DNA of 64,000 nt from Zarea fungicola (lineage: Eukaryota; Ascomycota; Sordariomycetes; Hypocreales; Cordycipitaceae): NCBI GenBank assembly GCA_900169235.1, contig FWCC01000364.1:96452-160451 (forward strand), written 5' to 3'. A model generated the notes under the pieces. That model worked only from the letters and a program-made list of their open reading frames with translations, was not told where the DNA came from and made no database searches. This document shows, in pieces, positions 56,834 to 64,000 of the stretch. A program made the translations under genes and the position numbers. Numbering within the stretch: position 1 is the first letter of the stretch; each line of letters starts with the position of its first letter.

Positions 56834-57733
56834 ATGTCTGCTCCCATCAAAAATGTCACCCTCGCTGGTGCAACTGGCAACGTTGGCACTGTCGCCCTTG
56901 AAAAACTCACAGCTTCAAAGTTCAACGTCCAAGTGCTCCGCCGTCTCGGCTCCAAGTCCACTTTCCCCCCTCACATCACCGTTATTGACGTCGACTACGA
57001 CTCCGTCGACGGCCTGACGGCTGCCTTGAAGAATCAAGACGCCGTAATTTCCACCCTACCCGCCAGCGAATCCCAGACTCAGCGCAACATCATCGATGCC
57101 GCCATCGCCGCTGGCGTTCGTCGCTACATTCCCTCCGAGTTTGGCTGCAACATTGACAATGCCAATACCCGTGCTGCTCCCATCTTTGGCAGCAAAGTCA
57201 TCGTTCAGGAGTACCTAAAAGAAAAGGCCGCCGCAGGCCTGATTTCGTACACCCTCGTGTACACCGGTCCGATTCTGGACTGGGGCCTGGAGAAGCAGTT
57301 TATCATCTCCACAGCGAGCTACAAGCCTGTGCTGTTCAATGACGGCAAGGCTATTTTCAGCACCACAAACATCGATACCATTGGGCGGGCGGTCGTAGCT
57401 ATCCTGGACCGCCTTGACGAGACCAAGAACCGCGCAGTGTACTTGGAGGACTTGAAGACCTCGCAGCTCCGCCTCGTAGAACTTGCGAAGCAAGCTGCGC
57501 CAGAGAAACCGTGGGAGGTGAGCTTCGCAGACCTGGATGAGGAGGCCAAGAAGGCCGGTGGGGAGCTTGCCAAGGGCAACCATGACTTTAGCATCATTCG
57601 CACGCTTCTTTTGCAGGCCATTGTTTCGCCGAGCTGGGGCATCAACTTTGCCAAGTCTGACAATGAGCTTCTGGGATTGGGCACGAGCTCGGAGGAGTCC
57701 GTCGTTGAGGTGTTCAAGAAGATTCTCGTGTAA
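56834..57733 (+). CDS. NmrA-like / isoflavone reductase-type NAD(P)-binding oxidoreductase
   Basis: A single-exon gene of 299 residues. A canonical Rossmann loop LAGATGNVGT begins at residue 10, followed by VQVLRRLGSKSTF, which fits NADPH-preferring members (Arg pair after strand 2). VIDVDYDSVDGLTAALKNQDAVISTLP, RNIIDAAIAAGVRRYIPSEFG and SYTLVYTGPILDWGL are the standard family blocks. C-terminal substrate-lid residues are less conserved. Members reduce small aromatic or terpenoid compounds or act as redox sensors, and many belong to secondary metabolism or stress clusters. It has a TATA box and lies head-to-head with the dual-finger transcription factor. Codon use and ATG context (CGCAATGTC) are good. 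The substrate cannot be named. Confidence 0.92.
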   Translation: MSAPIKNVTLAGATGNVGTVALEKLTASKFNVQVLRRLGSKSTFPPHITVIDVDYDSVDGLTAALKNQDAVISTLPASESQTQRNIIDAAIAAGVRRYIPSEFGCNIDNANTRAAPIFGSKVIVQEYLKEKAAAGLISYTLVYTGPILDWGLEKQFIISTASYKPVLFNDGKAIFSTTNIDTIGRAVVAILDRLDETKNRAVYLEDLKTSQLRLVELAKQAAPEKPWEVSFADLDEEAKKAGGELAKGNHDFSIIRTLLLQAIVSPSWGINFAKSDNELLGLGTSSEESVVEVFKKILV

Positions 57734-58450
57734 ATAATTAGCAAAGAAAAAATACAATTAAAATTCCCAATGCGCATTAAAGAGCTGCATGGCCCGTACA
57801 CATTGTGAGGGCATTCAAGTATGCGTGTAAGCTGATGCTACACGAAATAAAAACCAAGTAGTAGGAAAGTCGGCGGGACCAAGCACATTAAAGAAATCAA
57901 CGAAAGTAGTAGAATCAAGAGAGAATCAAGGAAATTCAGGAAATTAAAAATAATAAAAGTAATAATCACAAGTAAATCACGTAAATTATTCACTGGGCTC
58001 CAGAGGGAAATAAAGGCTAAATTTTCGAACGCAGGTACGATGCCCTTGCCTTTATTCTTGGTTTATAGAAATGCATTTCCTGCTGCATAATTTTTTTTCC
58101 CATTATCTAGCTACTTTTATTTCTTTCAATAGAAATTTTATGTTCCGCTCTTCAGCCGCCTCGGGCACAGGGAATACGACCACTGGCGCGTAGTGCACCA
58201 AGGATATCTTGTTTCATGAGGGGCACTGTTGGTACTTAAGCTGTCCTCGCTGCTCCCTCAGTCGACGGCTTTTGTGCCACCAACAAAACGAAAATTCAAC
58301 TCAAAGAAAGATATATCACAGCTTCATTATTTGAATAAAGAATCCTAAAGAAAAAGCTTCTAGAGGTATTCGCATTTCAATAATGGTTTGTGCCACCTTT
58401 CGTCAGTGTTTGATCGCTGCTGACGGATTGCATACAGCTCAGTGGCCGTT
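57734..58450. other. Intergenic, AT-rich
   Basis: 3' flank of the reductase with A-rich repeats at 57880-57980. No gene until the small Cys-rich frame. Confidence 0.55.
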
Positions 58451-58627
58451 ATGTGCTCCATCAACAGAATACAGTACACGTGTGGATGCGTCAAGGATAC
58501 AAAGTTTGTGCAGTGCGAAGAACGAAGAGGCACGCCGGTGAAATGTGACAAAATCAGCCGCGATATTACAGAGGTGGGCGACAACTACTGCATAACGCAC
58601 TGCATCCCAGATATGGGACGTAGATAG
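58451..58627 (+). CDS. Small Cys-rich protein (58 aa), hypothetical
   Basis: A 58-codon frame starting at the ATG in GTTATGTGC. Seven cysteines are spaced as C2, C11, C13, C22, C32, C47 and C51, with His50 in CITHC. Short blocks YTCGCVKDTKFVQCEERRG and VKCDKISRD resemble a group of short intracellular proteins common in Hypocreales genomes, recognised by pattern only. There is no signal peptide or membrane helix, so a cytosolic metal-binding role is more natural than a secreted effector; this is inference. It is too short for most gene callers and converges on the Gln-rich membrane protein gene, with 81 bp between stop codons. A longer first exon cannot be ruled out. The opposite strand is also open but has no features. 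Confidence 0.6.
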   Translation: MCSINRIQYTCGCVKDTKFVQCEERRGTPVKCDKISRDITEVGDNYCITHCIPDMGRR

Positions 58628-58708
58628 ACAGATGGGGAGCAAATAGTGTGTTTATTTATACATTATGTACATAAAAGATTATTTTCCCGACTAGGCAACA
58701 GCATAAGG

Positions 58709-59382
58709 TTAGCTTACAAGCCACGATTTATACGCCGGAGGCTGACTTACAACACGACGGACGCCACCCGGGGGAGGAGGGACGGCCACGGGCTCGGCTG
58801 CGGGCTCGACACTGGGCTCGGTAGCCCGGGAGGGAGAGCGGAGGGAGGCGGCACAGAGGCCAATGATGATGCCCAAGGCGTCACCAAGGGCGGCGACAGA
58901 CTCGACCATCGAGGCCAAGACGCTGGCGGCGACGACGGCGACCACCACGTCAGCAGAGGCGACTCGGTGCCGGTGCCATTGAAGCAGCGTGGCCAGTGAA
59001 AACACGATGGCCACCCACACCAACAACCAAGCCGCCCCTCTGACGACGCCGACAACAAAAACGACACGATGGCGCTGGGGCTGCCGGCCGCCGGGATCGG
59101 GGAGCACGACGGGATTTCCGGGCACGGAGGGCACACGCACGGCGGGCACGGCGGGCAGATATACATGGTAGCTTGTGCGCCACTGGCCGAGGATAGAGTG
59201 TTCATTCTGCTTATCGACTGTTAGCGTATCCTTGATATCGAGACAACAGAAGCTGGCATACCTGGAGCTGTTGTTGCTGCTGCTGCTGTTGTTGCTGGTG
59301 GTGGTGCTGGTACGGGTGATGTGTTAGCGTATCATTAATATCGATTCAATAGAAGCTGACATACAAGATGTTGCTGCTGCTG
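58709..59382 (-). CDS. Gln-rich, multi-pass membrane protein (5' end unresolved)
   Basis: The minus-strand core exon 58709-59206 encodes 165 residues. It begins NEHSILGQWRTSYHVYLPAV, then has about three hydrophobic segments (VVFVVGVVRGAAWLLVWVAIVFSLATLL; ADVVVAVVAASVLASMVESV; LGDALGIIIGLCAASL), and ends with a Pro-rich tail and PPAYKSWLVS. The arrangement resembles small MARVEL-like four-helix proteins, but no family is recognised with certainty. Upstream are two short CAG-repeat exons (59262-59306, 15 codons of His and Gln; and about 59365-59382), separated by introns 59207-59261 and 59307-59364 that are copies of each other. The first exon is not proven: a possible ATG at 59546-59548 would give MTSKQ before the Gln tract. 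A second long open frame on the same strand lacks plausible composition and was not chosen. Confidence 0.55.
59220..59364 (-). repeat. Tandem duplicated CAG-exon plus intron unit
   Basis: The 42-bp blocks at 59220-59261 and 59323-59364 match at 36 of 42 positions. They are spaced 103 bp and each abuts a CAG-rich (CTG on the plus strand) tract. Both copies contain a donor GTATG and a branch site GCTAAC, so the unit duplicated is an exon with its intron. Confidence 0.8.
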
Positions 59383-60230
59383 CTGCGAGTGATGGTCGAT
59401 TTAGAAAGGAAAAGAGAGTCAGGTTTTTCAAAATGGCGACGAGGTTTTGGCCTTAGTCTGTTGTGCGTCTTGGAAGGAAGGAACGGACCTGCGTTTGTCA
59501 GTCCTTATGGCCGCTCCTGCCGTCTTTGGTCACCTGTTTGCTTGTCATGCATCAGTGGTCCTTAGCAGACCGGCCATTTGATTTTTTTTAAACGAATTTA
59601 CCGTTTAGGGAGCTTTAAGCCAGCAAACTCATTTGAATCCGACTTGGTAGGAGCTCTTGAATCGCTTGACATTGAGGTCGCCCATTTTCTCTGATGCTGG
59701 TGGCTTCCACATGTGGTAGGTCGCCACAAGTGGACGCCATAAATAGATGTGCAACTAGCTAGACAATCAACAATCGTAAAGCTACTTCTTGCTGCACATG
59801 TTGACATTGAGAACTGTAGTAATAGCGAGCCTGCCAGCTGTATTCACCGTTAGGAGCAGAGGCTTGTTATTTTTAACAAGCGCCTAGTTAGACTTGGCTC
59901 CTAGCAAGTCATAACCAGAGACAGAGAGGTCAGACAAGAATAGTAGTTCCTCAACTATTATGGCATTTGTAGATGGTAAATTTATGACTATGGATATATA
60001 GCAATGTCTTTTATAAGAAGAAGCTTGGTATTACCACTAATGTACGAGACAAGTTGGAAGAGTACGTTGATAGCTGTGCTCAAGGTTGCGGACGTGGCAT
60101 GTAAATTTATGTATAGAAAAAAATGCAAGGGTATCTAATAATCTCTAGCTAGGATTGACGGAATAGAAAATAAATTGTGCGCACAAAATATACGAAATCA
60201 AAACATCTCTCGTCGCAAAATCAAGTGCGC
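59383..60230. other. Upstream of the Gln-rich gene; 3' flank of the lactamase-like gene
   Basis: May contain the first exon of the Gln-rich gene (candidate ATG 59546-59548, minus). The rest shows no coding potential. Confidence 0.5.
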
Positions 60231-61337
60231 TTATACGAGCAACAGCGCCCCTCCAGAGGCCAGCTCTTTAAAATTGTCACCCAATCCTCCATGGGATTTG
60301 ACCTGCTTCTGCTTTACACGTCTCTTGTCATCATGCGCCAATGCCTGTCGCAGCGTATACCGCGTCCGCCGGAGCAGCGGCGCAATCAGTCCCTTGCCTG
60401 TCTTCTCCTCGTCATGCGTGCCGACCCAGTACTGTGCTCCGCATGCCTGCACCGCCTCTATCGCATTCAGCGCGCCGAGATTGAGTTGCTTCATCATAAA
60501 TAGCCGCACGTCGTGCAGGCCGTGCAGCATGGCCAGTGTGGAAAGCGAGCATGTTGGCAACGCGGCCACGTCGGTGGCGGATATACCATGAGGCGAGTAC
60601 ACGACGGCCTCCCCTAGCACGGAAGATGATGGCTCAGATGCGTCAGATAATGGCTGCTCCAGATTGAAAGCAAGAATGAGGGCAGAGTGGTAGTAGAGCG
60701 AGTTGCCGGGCGTAATAAGCCGGCTGATGCGCAGCCACGACGGGAGCTTGGCGGCAGGCAGCGACGTCCACGGGGCGTCTTTGGCGAGACCAGGAGCGGT
60801 AATGACGGCATCGGCGTCAAAGTAGTTCCAGCTGCGTATTAGGTCGGCGGCCACGTCGGCGGCGTAGATGGGCGTGTTTCGTGAGAGTTCCTGCAGCGTG
60901 GCCTTGTGGCAGTGATCTGTAAATTCATGCGAAATGGCCACGACGTCAATGTACGACTGTATTTCTTCACCACCAGATACAATTTTATTCTCCGTCGCAT
61001 CCGCTGCCCTATTTTTCCGGACAGCCTCGTCAACCCGTTTGAGGGCGATTTGCAGTTCGGCGAGAGAGGCTACGGCGGGCGCCACAACGTGGACTTGGGT
61101 GCTAAACCACGAGGCGACGTCACTCTGGGGCCCTTGCAACCATGGATCGATGAGGACATTAAAATGCGCACGCTGGGAGTTGTTGGTTGACGCTGCAATG
61201 GCGGTGGTGCCGGATGGTAAGGGGACTTGGAGCAGCCATGTCGTGTCGCCGTTGAGGTGGACGAGGAGGGGGCGAGGCGGCTGTAACGACAAGAGGCTCG
61301 CCCACTGCGCCGTGTCGCGTATATTGACGGTGCTCAT
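60231..61337 (-). CDS. Metallo-beta-lactamase-fold-like protein with altered metal motif
   Basis: A single-exon gene of 368 residues on the minus strand. The order of elements fits the fungal branch of metallo-hydrolases of the beta-lactamase fold: an early strand TTWLLQVPL, then FNVLIDPWLQGPQ (Asp64 in the LIDP block), the core SYIDVVAISHEFTDHCHKATL where the usual HxHxDH is HEFTDH (His137, Phe139, Asp141, His142), followed by TPIYAADVAADLI, ISRLITPGNSL, GEAVVYSPHGI and the C-terminal CGAQYWVGTHDEEK. Replacement of the second His of the motif by Phe makes two-metal catalysis doubtful. Longer frame upstream of the ATG is ignored; ATG 61337 (context CGTTATGAG) is the first in frame. Function unknown. 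No operon-like neighbour. Confidence 0.82.
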   Translation of the reverse strand: MSTVNIRDTAQWASLLSLQPPRPLLVHLNGDTTWLLQVPLPSGTTAIAASTNNSQRAHFNVLIDPWLQGPQSDVASWFSTQVHVVAPAVASLAELQIALKRVDEAVRKNRAADATENKIVSGGEEIQSYIDVVAISHEFTDHCHKATLQELSRNTPIYAADVAADLIRSWNYFDADAVITAPGLAKDAPWTSLPAAKLPSWLRISRLITPGNSLYYHSALILAFNLEQPLSDASEPSSSVLGEAVVYSPHGISATDVAALPTCSLSTLAMLHGLHDVRLFMMKQLNLGALNAIEAVQACGAQYWVGTHDEEKTGKGLIAPLLRRTRYTLRQALAHDDKRRVKQKQVKSHGGLGDNFKELASGGALLLV

Positions 61338-64000
61338 AACGGGACTTTTATGCTGTCCGATTGGGTTTTTCGAAGCAGTACGGTGCAAGCACAGCTTCGT
61401 GAGCTAACTAACAGGAGTCCATGTTTATGCCAGCTAAGTGTTTGCGGGGTGGGCGATCTTCAGCGTCGCAGGTTTAGTGCATACATCGAGTGGCGTTTTT
61501 GCATAATTCAAGGCGGCCAATTCACATCTTGTGAATTAGTTGTTTCCGTGAAAATTCTACAACACGATAAATTAAAACCACATGACGAGACGCTGTTGCA
61601 ACATCGTTTCGCTGTTTAGTCTCGCATTTGTACTGTGTACAGGGTATTCAAGGATCAATGTCGCGCACGGTGTCACACACAGTGAGCAGCCGATGAGACG
61701 CAAATGGACCAGGTCAAAGCGTTCTGAAGTGCAGTAACCTGTTGTTGTTGTCAACTAAATGTCTGCAACAGATGATCGGGGTGCAGAATGAACCCTTGGG
61801 ACAAGTAAACAGCAAAAAAAGGAACTGATCGGTACACGACAAATTTCCATGTAGCAAGTGTGTCAGAGCTCCGAGGGATGTTCGCATTATCAGAAGCAGC
61901 AACACCAATAGAATTCGCTCTAACAAGAAATTCACCGAGAGAGAGAATCAAAGTCGACATTATTATGAAAAGTGATACTTGTGGTCATAAATCGCCTGCA
62001 TGCACTCGACTTGCCAACAAAGTATCTTGGGAGCTGAACAAAAAGCAAAACCGAGTTCCTGTCTTGGACAGCAAAATTGCCGATCCGGGTGGTGGCTTGC
62101 ATAAAACTCACAGACCCAGACACTTACACACACACGTAAAAAGTGTCCAGGCTATCTCTGTTCAATCCAGCCGCATCTGCCGCCACTGAAGACTGCCTGC
62201 CACACTTCATAGCACAAGAATCAACAGGTGAGGTAGAGAGCCGCGAGTTTTGTCCCAGGGAAACAAAGTCTATGACATCCATAGCCAACAGAAAACTAGA
62301 AGTCCGGCATTCTAAGCCATGCCGCCGTCTCTGTATAGCGTGGTACCAAGAGAAGGCAACCGACGTCATCGATTCAGTCAAAATGGCAGCGAACGGAGAG
62401 TTTTCTTACTCAGTGGGAAACCTAAATTTTAGTAGTTTCTTTTCGCGATTTCAATCAGCTTGTTGCCAGGCCTTGAAGGGAATTCTCAGCCCTGGGAAAA
62501 GACACTACAGCACCACGGGGGTTAAAATGACCCCGCAAGAGGATTAGTTTGCGAGCGCAGTTGCGGACTCCGCCATCGTTCTTGATTTATATTAATTACA
62601 AACTGGCAAATTTGTCATTGCCGCCGGTGAGAACAAGACTTGAGTGTGATTCGGGTAATCTCATTCTTCTAGCCCGCAAACTAATGAAAACGACGCCGAA
62701 CGAAGACGCCAAGGTTTGCCTGACACGGCTCTCAGAATATCGAATCTCAAGATTTGAAAATCCCAAGGCATGAAACCTCCCGCATTTGCAACAATGACCC
62801 AATTTGCAATACTGCTCTGCGGTTTTGTCAAAGTCCAAGTTGAATTGCTTCCGTCATTAATCGAAACCCATCCAATTCGAGCAATGTCAAAAGCCATAAT
62901 CAAGCATCTTCATCATCGACGGCATGATGCGTCATGGTGGATGAGTCACGTTTATTAAAGTAACATGTAAATAATAATAAGCCATACTCCTTGCCCCTGT
63001 TCGTCATATAGAACACAGCTGCCTGTTGCTAGGTACACAAATCTTCATGCAATGCAAGCCCGTTTCGCTTCACCGTCTAAACGCAGCATCTGAGCCAGCA
63101 AAGCCCATCGCACCCAGCAACCGGAGTTGAGAAGACTTCTCTCGGCGCAGCGTAGCGTCCATTGTCTGTGTGTTGTCCATTGTCGGGCAGGAGTGGAACT
63201 TCTCAGATTTGCTTTTTCTCAACTTCAACCTAGTCGGTTGCCATTGTCGTATTGTCACCTCTCACATCTAACCCTTGTCAGCAATTAAATGATTTCTCCT
63301 CTCTTTCCGCGATTTTCTGGCCTGGCCGTTTTTTCTCCCCCCTTTGCTACCGGTATTCTGTATTTTACCAAGTGGTCAGGAGTAATTAAAAGCAATTTTT
63401 CCCCTTCAGTCACGTCACTCGGGTCCAGGTGAGACACTAATTCCCGGGTGTGGCTCCCAAAAGAGCGGGAACATAAGGGAGCTGCTGCATCTTGCCGTTT
63501 CCTTTTTACGCGTGTTTGGCAGAAAGGAGGCAGTATGATGGCTTACGTTGTTGCATTCCAAATTCATTGCGAGATGTAAAAGTACGGAATATCCACCACA
63601 TCAAACCTCCCGCGTAGCTTTTTCTCGTTTTGATTGTAGTAGCTGTAAGCCCCCGTTGATGGCGTCGAATCGGGTGTTGCGGAGAAGAAAAGCCACCTCC
63701 CCACTGAGCAGGTTGACAAATAAATCACCTTGGGTGTCCTGGCAGTTTGTTATTTGGATAAGGCTAGGAGTGCTTATTTACCGCATTAGAACTTCGGCAC
63801 ATTAGGCGATGATCTACAGCCCCAAATGGGGGACAGTTTCCGAGGGCAAAGAGGAATTTTATTCTCTTTTTCGTGCAAGTAATTTAAATGCCACATAAAA
63901 AGAAAATAAAAAAGGGCAATTGGTAGGGGACCCCAACGGCCCAAGGACCGGTTTGGTGGGCAAACTGTCTCAGCATCGTATCCCTTTGGATGTCATAAAG
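61338..64000. other. Gene-poor region at window end, 2.7 kb
   Basis: Only short frames, the longest 134 codons at 62143-62547, without family signature or splice support. AT-rich near 63880-63920. A gene starting beyond the window could use the last part as promoter. Confidence 0.5.

Noticed and set aside
58747..59205. Second long minus-strand frame overlapping the Gln-rich gene
   Set aside because: Its composition (Cys/Pro/Ser/Trp-rich) is that of a shifted frame; the chosen frame has coherent membrane helices and joins the spliced Gln exons.
62143..62547. 134-codon frame near the window end
   Set aside because: Mixed composition without motif, membrane or signal features; alternative start codon; likely chance.

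Overview
The window is nuclear DNA of a filamentous ascomycete (Pezizomycotina; probably a sordariomycete, Hypocreales-like, which is an inference). The grounds are short GT-AG introns (mostly 44-280 bp) with CTAAC/CTGAC-type branch sites, GC-rich exons with AT-rich intergenic DNA, and fungal-specific families: WSC, DUF3431, DUF8004-type, DUF924, C2H2/Zn2Cys6 regulators and SconB. I find 22 well-supported protein genes and one partly resolved gene. I recognise no tRNA, rRNA, transposon or CRISPR array. Exon boundaries were worked out by hand from splice signals, reading-frame continuity and family conservation.

Left third (1-22 kb), mostly housekeeping: the 3' end of a GH47 alpha-mannosidase, a DUF924 protein, a membrane-anchored S33/TAP-type hydrolase, a multi-pass membrane protein, a large DUF8004-type protein, dynactin p62, ribosomal protein S7, a WSC/GPI surface protein, twinfilin and a mitochondrial succinate/fumarate carrier. 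Middle (25-43 kb): the F-box/WD40 sulfur regulator SconB/Met30, a single-pass membrane protein, SAICAR synthetase (ade1), an APC-family permease with a 20-nt microexon, an NmrA-like protein with a degenerate nucleotide motif, tRNA pseudouridine synthase Pus1, Mediator subunit 22 and a DUF3431 type II membrane protein. Right third (45-61 kb), more accessory: a monocarboxylate-type MFS carrier, a bestrophin-like channel, a multidrug-type MFS carrier, a dual C2H2+Zn2Cys6 transcription factor transcribed divergently from an NmrA-type reductase, a 58-residue Cys-rich protein, a Gln-rich membrane protein with a duplicated exon-intron unit, and a metallo-beta-lactamase-fold-like protein.

Functional links: dynactin p62 and twinfilin serve cytoskeletal transport and actin turnover. 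Ade1, the succinate/fumarate carrier and SconB represent purine, gluconeogenic and sulfur metabolism. A Gcn4/Bas1-type TGACTCA element sits just upstream of ade1. The block of efflux carrier, regulator and reductase at 50-58 kb is the best candidate for a small co-regulated accessory module, but it has no biosynthetic backbone enzyme. Several gaps of 2-3 kb (10.9-14.1, 22.2-25.0, 27.1-29.4, 42.9-45.4 and 61.3-64.0 kb) hold no gene I can support. I see no clearly new biological system. The most unusual items are the duplicated CAG-exon/intron unit, the small Cys-rich protein, the C-x-C first finger of the transcription factor, and the palindromes flanking the permease.
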